Assembly: GCA_949130495.1 (NCBI GenBank)
Contig: CASBWL010000414.1
Span: 967,001-1,031,000, forward strand
DNA: 64,000 bases
Direction: 5' to 3'
Source: Sambucus nigra
Lineage: Eukaryota > Streptophyta > Magnoliopsida > Dipsacales > Adoxaceae
Shown one piece after another: positions 32,225-46,700 of this stretch. A model generated the notes under the pieces. It did not search any database, had not been told where the DNA came from, and saw nothing but the letters and a program-made list of their open reading frames with translations. Each line of letters starts with the position of its first letter. The first letter of the stretch is position 1. Made by a program: the position numbers and the translations under genes.

Positions 32225-32289
<65 letters not shown>
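32225..32289. repeat. (TA)n microsatellite
   Basis: About 32 uninterrupted TA dinucleotides in AT-rich spacer. Confidence 0.97.
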
Positions 32290-32292
<3 letters not shown>

Positions 32293-32509
32293 TATTTGGA
32301 ACACCATTTTTTTGTTTCATTTTTTTTAACTCTTGTTCAACATATATTTTTTTTAATTTCTTTTCTACCTCTCTGGATTCCTTATATGCTACGATTTAAT
32401 TGAGGAAAATGGGATATTATGGTGGTTGATTAATAATGATTGGTTGTAGTTTGTGTTATTATTTTCAATTTTCTTGGGATGTTCATAGGGTGAGAGTCGT
32501 TCTTCGATA

Positions 32510-32866
32510 GGTGCCCTATTAATGTGTGCCCTTGATGGAATATTTTTTTAAAATAACAAAAAAATCAATTTTTTTTATAGTTTTTCAATATTGTTTAAAC
32601 ATTTCAGGTGGTTGTAAAAAAATCAACTCAAATTACATTTTCTCTATTTTAAAAAATGTGTCAAATATATGTCAGTTTTTATCGGCTTAGAAACATACAT
32701 ATTTTGACCCATTTTTTTTTAAAAAAAGATTAAAATGCGTTTTGATTTGATTCTTTTTACAAATCCCCTGAAATGTTTGAAAAACAAACAAAAAATAAAG
32801 AAATAAATAAACATTTTTTGGTATCTTGAATAAATAATTTGTAACCGGGATTCCTTTTTGGGCACC
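32510..32866. mobile_element. MITE-like element with GGTGCCC/GGGCACC ends
   Basis: GGTGCCCTATTAATG at the left and TTTTTGGGCACC at the right are inverted. Inside, ACATTTCAGGTGGTTGTAAA at about 32600 is an imperfect reverse complement of TTTACAAATCCCCTGAAATG at about 32757, so the body also folds back. The AT-rich, non-coding sequence of about 357 bp fits a MITE. Outer flanks continue weak symmetry and no clean target duplication was found. Confidence 0.55.
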
Positions 32867-33256
32867 TGTCAGAGATTCTTGTTCTCTATATGAATTTTTC
32901 CTTTAGTTTCCTTTTCAATCAAAACCGTGTTGAATTTCAAAGCCATTGTGTTGATACTTGCCTTTATAATTATTGACAAATGTACTCGTGACAAAGGTAA
33001 AAATATGGCGATTTTCTCGAAATCCCCCTCCATAAAATCAAAACAACCCATAGTTAATATTCCCTATGACCCCATTTGTTGGCCTGATCGTACCGCTCCC
33101 ATGTAATTTAAAATAACTACTTTGTTAGTAGGACTCCACTTCTAGAACCCAACTTTGGTTTGTCCTCTTCTGAGGATATAATTCTTCATAATGGCATAAA
33201 TTCTAGTTAGTGTAAAGGTGTTTCTGGGATGAATGGGGATGCTTGACCTAAATGGG

Positions 33257-36198
<2,942 letters not shown>

Positions 36199-36216
36199 TG
36201 GTATCATGGCATCATG
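36199..36216 (+). other. Outer chromovirus primer-binding site, degenerate
   Basis: TGGTATCATGGCATCATG corresponds to the plant initiator-methionine-tRNA PBS TGGTATCAGAGC, with changes. A leader of about 170 bp to the gag ATG follows. Confidence 0.65.
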
Positions 36217-36386
36217 TTCTAGTGTCCAAAGGATCTGTGTAACTTACTGTAATTTCAACGTAGCATTCTTTGACATAGAGCCCTATTATTAGGATTGTTA
36301 CATTCATGAGTTCATATTGGAGATTACGTTATTATGCTATTATATTTGTATTGGCTATGAACTCATACGATTCAATCTAGTTTCAG

Positions 36387-36411
36387 ATGCCACCTAAGAA
36401 AGGACCACCAG
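36387..36411 (+). pseudogene. Outer chromovirus gag, 5' piece before the insertion
   Basis: ATG at 36387 begins MPPKKGPP, the basic-proline start common in plant chromovirus gag. It is interrupted eight codons later by the solo LTR. The last five bases, ACCAG (36407-36411), are the target site repeated at 53239-53243, after which the frame continues ARAVTGADKRE. Confidence 0.85.
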
Positions 36412-38737
36412 TGTCACGACCCCGACCCAAATTAGTAGTAGGGAACGAGTGTCTTGACATGCCACTAAGGCAACATATATTCTGAGTTGAATTATTTCCT
36501 TAAATAAGAGTAACAAAAATACAATTACGTGGTTATGAATCATAAAATACTAAAATTAAGGAATTACGTCATAAGAGCTTTCTAAAGGAAGCTTCATTTA
36601 TATTAAAAGTACCGATGAATTACAACTTAAGACAAAATTTGAAAACTTATTGCAAGAGAACCAAACATTCTCTAAATTATAAAACAAACATAATAACAAA
36701 AAGAGCTCTAATAGCTGAATCTTCAACACAGTCCTTTTTCGTTACCTCCACGAACCTACTTATTTCCTGAAAAATGGTTATTTGTACAACATCAGCTAAA
36801 AGACAAATGATATTTAATCTCCAGACATTCCATGGTTTTTCAAAAAATTGAAACCTATTCAATTTACAACAAAAGGCATATACAAAGTAAACTGACAGTA
36901 TATATTTTCAGAATAAACAGTGCACAATAGAACAGATAAAATAATTGAGTAAGATGTCAATTACTCAATTTTATTATGGTGTCCATGTACACTCTAATAC
37001 CCAGATAAATAGATAGTGTTAACAAATGTTTCCACTCGGTAACAACATAGACATAAAATCATGATCTTTAGAACAACGCCTTATTTAGGGCACACTAGCG
37101 ATAAACCAGTTGGAACGCTTATTAAAATAAGAGGTGGCCAGCCCGATACTCCAATATTTACGGGAATCATAGGTGGTCCATTCTTAGCAACACTGTCGTA
37201 TAATGTAGTATACAAGATAACCACCAATTATATTAGAAAATGAATTGTCAAAATTTACTTGGTAAGTTAATGAAAAAAAATTAAACAATCCAATTGAAAA
37301 GACAGCGGATAGCGGTATAGACAGATAATGGTACAGTAACTATATACAACAAAATAACCGAATAAGCTATCAGTTAACAGACATAAACAATTAGGTTACA
37401 CCGAGTATTAAAGTGCAATATCACATAATATAATACAAGTACAAAACTGGGGCTACACGCCCGAAAGTGTAATCGATCCTAACTAGAATACAAAAAGATG
37501 GAAGCGTCTACATCAAAATATCCCGTAACATCCGCAAGGTGTTACATCTCCAAGACATTGGGGTAGAAAAGTCAATACGGGCGTCCTTGCGGTGGAGCAC
37601 CTGGGCGAACATAATATTCAAGTAAAATAAAGAGATATAAATGGGTCAGGGCCCGGTTTGATATGATCACCATGTGAATAACGTGTATGACAGTTATGAA
37701 TAGTAAATCATCAAGAATAAGCTTTTTTCGTTCACAATAAGTAATGATAAAAAATCTAATTTCTAAATCTAAAAGCATAACCTAACGCAATAACAATAAT
37801 AATGATCACAATTCAAATATGCCGCATAATATTGATAATATACTACTTACAGAGATTCCATTTTACACAATTTCATTCCACCGTTCCATGTTCTCATTTG
37901 TAAATGTATTCCAACAATTTATTTCATAAAGTTCTTTGCCATCGATAATATCCCACTTTAGCATGAATAGTTATATTTCACAACATAAACGATTCTAAGA
38001 CCGTCCTTCCGACTTTCCCCACTGGACGCGCCCCTAAATAACTATCATCTTCCAGGGCCTATCACCAATACAACCTGGGCATCCTACATCGCATGACGTC
38101 TAGAAGCGGCCATATAACTTTGACAGTGAGTCATAACCACACCTAGAATTACCTCACTTCGAACAATAATCACAAAATATAATATAACCGGTCCTATGGT
38201 CGAGGACTATATTCACCCTACATTCACTAGCCAGGGGACTTCACATCATGCGCGTAACTTCCCATATGATTGCATTTAGAGAGGTGTGTATATAAAAAAA
38301 TTATTATTCACAAGTTATTTACTTTATCAAGCATGCCTTACATTTTATTCGGAGCCATAAGCGTTTAATTTCATTATTATAAACCTCAATGTTTAATTAC
38401 TCCCAATAGAAATCTCCATGAATTAATGTTCATTCCTCAAACCATAAGATATGATATTACTTCAACCCAATTTTAGAAGTCCACATTAAATCCATCTATT
38501 TCCCTTTTTGACCTAAACTACTCATTTTATAAAAGAATCATCTATCTACTTCTAATTTAATTAACTAAATTAATTCCGAATCTAAGTCCCAACTCTCAGT
38601 TCTAACTTAGGTTCTTACATACCTTTCTACTAGACTATAATAATCTAGTTTTACTTCATTCAAGAAGGTTCCTAAATTCCTATCTTAAAATAAAGAAGCT
38701 AAAAAGAATTTGGGATTCAAGAGTGAAAAACAGGGTA

Positions 38738-38942
38738 CCGATCGACCGATCATGGGACCGCGATCGATCGCGCCTCAAGGGTTTTGCCTAGAAAGGAATG
38801 CCGAAAGCTCATTTTGGAAGGCCCGATCGACCGGTCCTGGGACCATGGTCGACCGCTCTTTGAATTTATACTTATCAGAGAAAGCAGTATGCCTCCCCCT
38901 TAAGGGCCGTTCGACCGGTCCTGGAACCGCGATTGATCGCTC
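38738..38942. repeat. GATCGA/CGATCG palindrome cluster in solo LTR
   Basis: Repeats of the form CGATCGACCG(G/A)TC(A/C)TGGG and ACC(G/A)(C/T)G(A/G)T(C/T)GA(T/C)CG occur about three times in 200 bp, directly left of the Tat-2 insertion. The cluster corresponds in position to the ATCGAT clusters at 12555 and 34338. Confidence 0.7.
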
Positions 38943-38955
38943 CTATCAGACCCAG

Positions 38956-39584
38956 TGTTGATGTAAAAAATTAGATTTGACCTAATTATTTTAATCACAG
39001 ATAAAGAGAATAAATAAATAATAGGCAATAGATTTTTAAAGTGGTCCATCCTTGCAAAAATGGCCTACGTCCACTATTTTTGTTATTGTTGACTGTTTGT
39101 TTGGAATTCTCGAGGTATGGTTTTTCTCAAGAAATTTCGGTCCGCCTCAATGAGGAGGTTACAATGTATTTATAGCCTTTAGGCTGTTCAAATGAAAGGA
39201 CAATGCATTGTTACTTAGTAGACATGTACATCTGTATGGTAATAAATGAGAATTTAATGCACAGTCGTCTCCTTGATTATCCTGATTAGAATGATATGTT
39301 GCTTGGACCGCCTAAATAGATCGAAGAGCTTAAGGTTCTCGGACCACCTAAGTAGCTCGACACGATCGAGCTGCTCGGATCCCCTGAGTTCCTCGCGGCC
39401 TCTTAGTTGCTCGGTGGTCTTGAGTTCCTCGTGGCTTCTTAGTTGCTCGGTGGTCTTGAGTTCCTCGTGGCTTTTTAGTTGCTCGGTGGTCTTGCGTTCC
39501 TTGATAGAATCATAATTTCCACGCTGGCAGACACATGTCTGTAAGTGAGTGGTCCATGTCAACAGACTAAATTTGGTGTCAACA
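38956..39584 (-). repeat. Tat-2 3' LTR (left), 629 bp
   Basis: TGTTGATGTAAAAAATTAGA ... GGTGTCAACA. It contains repeats of 36 bp, GAGTTCCTCGTGGCTTCTTA plus GTTGCTCGGTGGTCTT, one more copy than the right LTR, and an extra segment of about 18 bp near 39310. Otherwise it is close to the right LTR, suggesting a younger insertion than Tat-1. Confidence 0.93.
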
Positions 39585-39600
39585 GAAGCCCCCAATATTT
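39585..39600 (-). other. Tat-2 polypurine tract
   Basis: On the minus strand ATATTGGGGGCTTC abuts the LTR start TGTTGACACC, the usual Tat TTGGGGGC-type tract. Confidence 0.7.
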
Positions 39601-40009
39601 CATAGTTTAACGTTGAAGAAAAGTGTGGAACATTCTGCTTGGAAACTGCATTCGTTGTATAGTTTTTAAGAGAGCATTCACTGTATATAATTTCTTTCTT
39701 GGGTGCACAGTATCAGGCTTCATAAATATTTTGAATTTTTATGACCGCTTCGATATTTGTGCTTCTTTTCTTCTTTTAGCCGCCGGATACGCAAACGTCT
39801 TTCTTATTAATCATTACCTTTCTCTATTACCGTGGTAAAGTATTTAAACACGGAAAAAACTCTATCGTCTTCTACTTTTCAAACCTGTGTCTTCAAAATT
39901 TTCATTTCTTCTCTATCTTGTGCGGTCGTTTCTTCCATCGTTCGTTGTTAACTGATTCACTCTTCTCCTGTAAGATCTTCTTCCTTCTCTTTTACTTATT
40001 TTTCTCATC

Positions 40010-42251
40010 ATGGTTTACCCTGTTGAATCTCTTGACATATTTCATTCTGAATTTTCAATTCCTCCATGGGTCATATTAGAAGAACTTTCTGAACCTTCTA
40101 ACTATTTTTCTTTGGCTGAGGTACATTGGTTCCCTAGCCTCTTTGTGGCCGAATGTGGCTTTTCTTTTCGTCCAAATACTTTATGTTTGGAGTTATGTCA
40201 ATATTTTGACGTTGTTCCTACAAAAGTAGCACCGAATACCTCAAGAATAGTTAATGGAGTCCATAGGTTAAACCAAATTCATGGAACCGATTTAGGAATT
40301 CCAGAAATTATGTTTTGCTACAAATGGGTTGTCAGCGATAGTACTTTTTATTTAAAAACTAGGTTTTTGAATAGGGCTTTAGTTGTCAATCTTATAGTTG
40401 CCAATAGGGATTACTTTGAACATGGGGTTGTTATGAAAAATTGGCAACATGCTCTATTAAATGGAGATGATGTATATCAGGGTCCCAGGTGTCCCCCTTA
40501 TGGCAATGGAATAGGGGTTATTTTTTATATTTTTTTTTGAAATCTTGTTTTCTTGATGTTTGATAAAATTTATCACTGACATTTAATTTTTTATTATTTG
40601 TAGTTGATAGCAAAAGAAAATCTCCAAGGGAGACAGAGGTTAATTTAAAGCATTTGAAACTTATCTGGAGTTTGCACCAGTCTGTTGTCAAGGAACACAT
40701 GAGGTCTTCTTCTTATTTATTGCAGTACAAGAGCTATACTTCATCCTTTACTGCTCGTCCAGTAGTGGTTGACATTGGCCATGTACCAACAGATGATACT
40801 TGTGTGGAAGGTTCTTCAGAGTCAAATATTCCTATTGGTGACATAATGAAGAGAAGAAAAGCTCCTTCCTCTTTTGACAGGTCTGATTCTCCTGCTGTGG
40901 AGGCAAAGAGAAGTAAAAAAGATATCCGAGAAGAGGGGGTAAAGACTGTAGAGGTACCCCTTCTGATGCTACAAAGAAATTTAGCGAGAAGCCCCCTGTG
41001 GCTCCGAGAAAGATCGTTGAAAAGCCCCCTATCGTCCCAAGAAAGATTGTTGCTATCACTCCTCTTAGTGAGGTTATTGTCATAACACCAACTAATACAA
41101 CGCCCTTAGTTGAGAATGTTCCTGTTCCTCCAAGGAGGTTAAAGAAAAATCTTTCTGAGAGACTTGCTGAACCAGTCTCTCAACCATCATCTGTTGAAGG
41201 TGGTGTTTAAACTTTTATTCCCCCGAGCTCCGCTGTGGAATTAGTAAAATCTCGGACTATCCCAGAAGTCCCTGACATTGAAAACTCTCTTACTCGTGAG
41301 AGAGTTACTTCTCTAGCTGCTCAACACACTGCCTCAGTAAGTATTATTAATCTGAGCCTTTCATTTTTTTAATGCTATGTTCATACATTGACTTAGAGTT
41401 ATTTCTTTTCTCAACTGGTAACGTGTTTCAACAGCGTTGTAAAAAGGGATGAAGCCATCAGGGCCTCCAGTTCCTCGGATGGAGTAGAAAAGGCTTTTAC
41501 TAGTTTAACCTAATCTTTGAAAGACTCTCATCAGAAGTATGAGGAAAGTAAAGTTGCTTGGGAGAAGCAGGTAAAGTTCGTTGAGCAAGAGAGAGATCGA
41601 GTTGTGGAAGCCTCCAAAGGATTGGAGAAAAAATTGAGAGAGTTTGAGAAGAATAATAAAGAGCCTGAGGCGAAGCTCAAGAATGTTGAAGAGCTTGAGA
41701 ATAAGCTCAAAATTGCTGAAGGGGAAGTTGTTAGACTTCGTGACGTTGATCGTCAGAAACAGGAAGTGGAAGGAAAATTGAAGGCTGCCGAGGAACTTCT
41801 GATTGAGAGGACTTCCTCGAAGAAGGAAAAAAGAAGAAATGTTGTTAAGAAGACCTTCAGTGCTGGTTGGGACAAAGGCTGGAATAAAGGCATGGCTGCT
41901 ATGTCCTCTCAAATGGAGTTTGCCAACCTTAAGTATTTCAGCGATGTATGGGTCGTAGCTCTACAGGAGCTAAAAGTCGCTGAGAATTCTCAATTGTTCC
42001 AGCGACACACTCATGGCCCTCCTCCCTCTCCTGGGGAAGAAGAAGAGGACGAAGCTGCCTCATAAGAATCTTCCATGATAATTGGGGACTAGGTCCCTGC
42101 TGTTGAACCTTACTCCGAGCAGCCCCAACCAGCAAACACTTCTGCTGAGTAGCTTTTATTGCCCTCCGAACAAGTTTCATTACCCTTAGAGCAACCAACC
42201 TCTTCGTCCAAGCCTTCCGAGGAAATCTTAGGAAACAAGGAGAAGGTGTAG
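40010..42251 (+). pseudogene. Tat-2 antisense extra gene A, Transposase_28-like plus coiled coil
   Basis: It starts at ATG 40010 (MVYPVESLDIF). Exon 1 is open for about 170 codons and contains GFSFRPNTLCLELCQYFDVV, KVAPNTSRIVNG and a following IPEIMFCYKWV, the order seen in Transposase_28 ('putative gypsy type transposon') proteins. Plausible introns end at 40603 (TTTGTAG) and span 41337-41434 (GTAAGTATT...TTTCAACAG). Exon 2 is basic and serine-rich, then, after a frameshift near 40960, repeats EKPPVAPRKIV / EKPPIVPRKIV. Exon 3 is a long coiled coil (RVVEASKGLEKKLREFEKNN) followed by AGWDKGWNKGMAAMSSQMEF and an acidic tail. The frame reaches TAG at 42249 with a few internal stops. AATAAAA lies about 65 bp downstream. 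Function in the element is unknown. Confidence 0.68.
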
Positions 42252-42416
42252 AGTTGTTCGGATCTTTTTTTTTTTTTTTGAATTTAATTTTGGACTATGT
42301 ACTTCTTTTTATGATGAAATAAAATTCAAACTTTTGGTTGTTTGTCTTGACTTCTTCTTCTACTTGCTCTGTCTACATTCTTATTAATTATTTATATCTC
42401 TTCTCTTAACTAGTTT

Positions 42417-43700
42417 ATGGCTAGGATGGAGCTCTTCTTTGCTCATGACACCGAACTCATGAAAAAATGCAATGATTATTTTAAGGCTGGTCGTGCAGAT
42501 CTGAATGATGCTCAATTCATTGATATCCTGGGTTCAGATGCTTCTGAACGAGCAGTTGAAGCTTACCAGTATCTGAAGTGTTTGCTCGATCATGAAGTAG
42601 CCAATAATGTGGCATATTATGAGATGATTAAAGATCTCCAGGGTACCATCGATGAACTCCAATAACAATATAAGGAGTCTTCTACCCTTTTGCACCAAGG
42701 GTATGAGAAAAAATATCAGCAATTAAGTGCTGACAAAGGATATGATAAGTTTATCTCTGCTTATGAGAAGAAATATAGCATTTTGAAACTTGAGGTTGAA
42801 GAACACAGGCATATCACCAAGTTATTGGAGCAGGAAAACCTTATTTTGCAGGGAGAGATTAAACAACTTAAGTCAGCCTCATCTTCTTCGGGGGCCCTGG
42901 TCCCTGTCACTGATGAAGGTTTCCCTTTATTGGAGGTAAAAAATGCCAACTTAAGAGATGAATTGGAAACTTTAAAAAGAGATGGACCTTCCACCTTTGT
43001 TCGTGGATGAGCAAGATCTTCTTCTCGGGGACGAGCAAGGGCTGGTTGGATCTCTATTGAAGATGCAAGAACTGAACCATCTTTGGAAAATCAGGCAGTT
43101 CAATAGATGGAAAAGAACCAGGCTTTACCAGAGATGCCAAAGAAGAATCTGAACCACAGCGAGAAACTTTCCACAAAAAGCTCTGCCTTGGAAAATAAGG
43201 AAATCCTGGTGTAGAATCTCCACGAGCAACTGGAGAGGTTAACTTACTAGTTCCACAAATAGCCCAGAGAATTTTGGATGGCCGGCTACAATGAAGCCCT
43301 TTACCATCTTGATGATCGGATTCAGCAGTAAAATAATGAAGGGTACAAGCAAGGGTGGCTGAATGCATTGTACGTGTTAAAAGTGGAGCGAGGTCACTAC
43401 TTATGGGATTATTATGATCCTAGATTGCTTGAGTTGCCCGTACCTTCTTTTAATCTCGACATGAGTTGGATTCCTGCTCGTGCAATTCCTCAGTGCTTGA
43501 TTTCAAAGTACCTCGGTGACTACAATCTTCATTCAAATTTTGACATATCTCTCCCTGAGCATTTGCTTGATCGGCCATCAGTGATGAATGTTCGAATGCT
43601 TCAAGATGTAAATTTCATAAACTCTCCTTATGATTTAGACGATCCTCCTGCTGGAGTAGAACCTGTTTCGAAGGCAGAAGGGAAAAAATCAATAGAGTAG
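42417..43700 (+). pseudogene. Tat-2 antisense extra gene B, unidentified, about 427 codons
   Basis: One frame runs from ATG 42417 to the stop at about 43700, interrupted only by seven stop codons at 42663, 43008, 43104, 43212, 43248, 43260 and 43329. It starts MARMELFFAHDTELMKKCND, has coiled-coil-like stretches (KYSILKLEVEEHRHITKLLE, NANLRDELETLKRD), then REFWMAGYNEALYHLDDRIQ, GWLNALYVLKVERGHYLWDY, and a C-terminal region (LPVPSFNLDMSWIPARAIPQ ... DDPPAGVEPVSKAEGKKSIE). I recognise no family. It lies 3' of gene A on the same strand, after its apparent poly(A) signal, so it is probably a separate gene. Long frame retention shows it was once coding. Confidence 0.6.
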
Positions 43701-43927
43701 GGTCTTCTATGTAATGACTTGTAGTTTTCACAGTATATGTAACTCTTCTTAATTTGAATGTAGAAATTTTTTCATCTTTAGCTATTTTATTTTCTTCAAA
43801 GTATTTTGTAGAATATCTTTGTTTGTGAATACATGCATATTTTGATATGCTTTGTTTTTTTATTATAGTGACTTATCACTCTTTGATTTTAAGCAATTAA
43901 ACGACTTACATCCCATGATCCTGCCTA

Positions 43928-44512
43928 GTTTAACCAACCGGAGTTGATTGCAATTGATTTATCGACCAACCGGAGTTGGTGGATATTGATTCCCGACCAA
44001 TCGAAGTTGGAGGAGATTAATTTGTCGACCAACCAGAGTTGGTGGATATTGATTTTTGACCAAACGGAGTTGGAGGAGATTAATTTGCCGACCAACTAGA
44101 GTTGGTGGATATTGATTCCCGACAAACCAGAGTTGGAGGAGATTAATTTGTCGACCAACCGGAGTTGGTGGATATTGATTCCCGACCAACCGGAGTTGGA
44201 GGAGATTAATTTTGCCGACCAACCGGAGTTGGTGGATATTGATTCCCGACCAATCGGAGTGGGAGGAGATTAATTTGTTGACCAACCAGAGTTGGTGGAT
44301 ATGAATTCCTGACTAATCGGAGTTGGAGGAGATTAATTTGTCGACCAACCGGAGTTGATGGTTATTGATTCCCGACCAACCGGAGTTGGAGGAGATTAAT
44401 TTTCCAACCAATCGGAGTTGGTGGATATTGATTCCCGACCAATCGGAATTGGAGGAGATTAATTTGTTGACCGACCGGAGTTGGTGGATGTTTGTTCAGA
44501 TCTTGATGCGTA
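43928..44512. repeat. Tat-2 tandem array, about 18 units of 31-32 bp
   Basis: Two unit types alternate: GACCAACCGGAGTTGGTGG followed by ATATTGATTCCC, and GACCAACCGGAGTTGGAGG followed by AGATTAATTTGTC, giving a dimer of about 63 bp repeated nine times. It lies between the IN stop (44622) and the end of antisense gene B, the same place as the Tat-1 array, yet the repeat sequences are unrelated. Confidence 0.95.
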
Positions 44513-44621
44513 GTGTGTAGCACTAATACTCGGAAAAAATTCAACAAAAAGAGAGAAACTGGGTAAAGAATTCAACACTTTATTCATACTGAAGAAAACT
44601 GGATTTACATAGTAATACCAA

Positions 44622-46041
44622 CTACTGATAATACTTGCGTAGATGCTCTGCATTCCGTTCATTCTTAAATTCTTCTCCCTCCAAGGTTTCAATCCTGTAT
44701 GTCCCTGGTCTAACAACTTCTGTTACTCTGTAGGGTCCATGTCAGTTAGCTTCCAGTTTGTTGTTCTTTTGAATTACTTTCTTCAGCACATAGTCTCCTT
44801 CCTTCAAATCACAGTTCTTTAAACTTTTGTTGTAATACAGAGTTGTTCGTTGTTGGTATGCATCATTCCAGATTGATGCTTCTTCTCTAACTTCTGCGAG
44901 CATAACTATATCTAATCGCCTCATCAAGTCACTGATAGGAGAATTAAAATTCAGCACCCTGTGTGTGGGTAGGCCCAACTCGGTAGGTATAACAGCTTCA
45001 CTTCCAAAGGCCATCATGTATGGAGATTCTCCTATTACTGCTCGCGATGTAGTACGATTAGCCCACAGCACATAATGTAGCTCGTTAATCCAATTTGCCT
45101 TTGCATCATACAGTCATTTTTTAAACCATTCAGTACCGTTCTATTCATCACCTCAGTTTGTCCATTGCTCTGGGATGGCTTGGTGCAGAGTGGGTCTTCA
45201 ATATGTTTGACTGATGATAATATGCAGCGAACTCCTCGTTGTCGAACCTAGTTCCATGATCTGTGTTGAATGCATGGGGAAGACCATATCTACAAATGAT
45301 GTTCTTCCAAATATATTGATACACCTTGTCATACGTCATATCAATAAGAGGCCCATCTTCTACCCATTAAGTAAAATAATCCACAGCGACCACGAGGTAT
45401 TTAAATCTTCCTCGGGTCGTTGGAAGTGGCCCGACCAAGTCTATTCACCACATGGCGAATGGCTAAGGAGACGTGATGGGTGTTAGCAATGCTTGGGGAG
45501 TTCTTCGGATAGAGGAAAAATGTTGACATTTATCACACTTCTTTGCGTAAGATGTACAATCAGCACTCATCGTCATCTAATAATATCCCTATGTTGTTAT
45601 TCTTCGTAAGAGTGTCCGACCTGCTACATGGGCTCCACAAGACCCTTCATGGACCTCTTCAATCAAATTTTTCACCTCGTAGGGGTGGACACATCTTTGT
45701 AACCCCGCTATAATTCCTCGTCTATATAAAATTCCATTAGTCAATACATAACGAGCAGCTTGAAACTTTAGTTTCTTGGCTGCGAGTTTATCAGTTGGTA
45801 AATCCCCCTCCTCAATATAGGCCCTGATAGGTTCCATCCAAGATGGTCCTAAATCAAGGGTAATGAAGTTCACCATCAGATATTTGCCAATGCTCTGACT
45901 ATCCAAGATTTCTATTGGGATTGTTCTTCGCAGCTCGGTGCATGTGGCTGAGGCTAACCGATCTAAGGCATATGATCTTGCATTCTCCAACCTTGGTATT
46001 CTAATTAACTGCACTGCGTTAAAGCTCGATAAAATCTCCAT
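44622..46041 (-). pseudogene. Tat-2 integrase (IN) domain
   Basis: Minus strand. Linker RNLENARSYALDRLAS-type sequence (read as RLENARSYALDRLASATCTE) leads to the zinc-binding region RCVHPYEVKNLIEEVHEGSC, HVAGRTLLRRI and AKKCDKCQHFS. The core reads IDLVGPLPTTRGRFKYLVVA, with a stop just before the first catalytic Asp block, and FNTDHGTRFDNEEFAAYY with the second Asp. After a frame change LWANRTTSRAVIGESPYMMA and EAVIPTELGLPTHRV follow, then GPYRVTEVVRPGTYRIETLE ending LRKYYQ and a stop at 44622. Several stops are visible. Confidence 0.9.
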
Positions 46042-46071
46042 TGCTTTCGCATTATATTAGATCATTAATTC

Positions 46072-46700
46072 TCATTTTTCTGCATATACTCCCAACATTT
46101 GATTTACAATCAACTGTGAGTCACTAAATACAACGACCTGCTCCGCTTTCATAGTATTGGCTAGACTGAGACCCACGATCATAACTTCATATTCAACCTC
46201 ATTATTATAAGCTTTAAATTGAAAACGCAGAGCATACTCCACATCAATTTTATCAAGGCTATTTAAAATAACCCCTGCTCCACTGCCTGTAGCGCAAGAA
46301 GAGCCATCTACATATGATTCCACATAGGTATCTCATTGTTAAATTCTTGGTCAGACAGAGTTCCTCGGTAGAATATTTGTTGCTTATTTATATCCTCTTC
46401 TAACACTTCTTAATACTCATCGACCATCTTCTCTTGCTCGTCAATTGACTTAAGTTGGTCGGGGTTTAAATTTGATGATCCTGTAACATCCACAGGCTGG
46501 TCGGTATTCAACTTTTGCTCTTCGAAGGTGTTTGGATAGGTGAACTCTGCGATGAAATCTGCCACTCCTTGTCCTTTGAGTGATGACCTAAACTCATAAA
46601 TTATATTGTATTCGCCCAATTCTACTACCCAATACATCAATCTTCCTGATTTCTCTGGTTTGTGCAGAGCTTGACTTAACGACATGTCTGTATACACGTC
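46072..46700 (-). pseudogene. Tat-2 RNase H domain
   Basis: Minus strand. LSQALHKPEKSGRLMYWVVE and GQGVADFIAEFTYP (connection) precede ESYVDGSSCATGSGAGVIL, KAYNNEVEYEVMIVGLSLA and QVVVFSDSQLIVNQMLGVY. The D...E...D catalytic set is present, unlike Tat-1. A frame break separates the connection from the catalytic part. Confidence 0.88.

Larger units (their letters stand above)
31367..33256. other. AT-rich spacer between Tat-1 and the outer chromovirus
   Basis: No gene was recognised. It contains a TA microsatellite and a MITE-like element, listed separately, and T-rich or A-rich runs. The two retrotransposons either side are independent insertions. Confidence 0.5.

Noticed and set aside
39254..39595. 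Minus-strand frame with repeated LKTTEQLRSHEE
   Set aside because: It is the 36-bp repeat of the Tat-2 LTR read in frame; LTR sequence, not a gene.
43928..44512. Second CRISPR-like regular repeat
   Set aside because: Same reason: a dimeric tandem array with no variable spacers, in a eukaryotic element.
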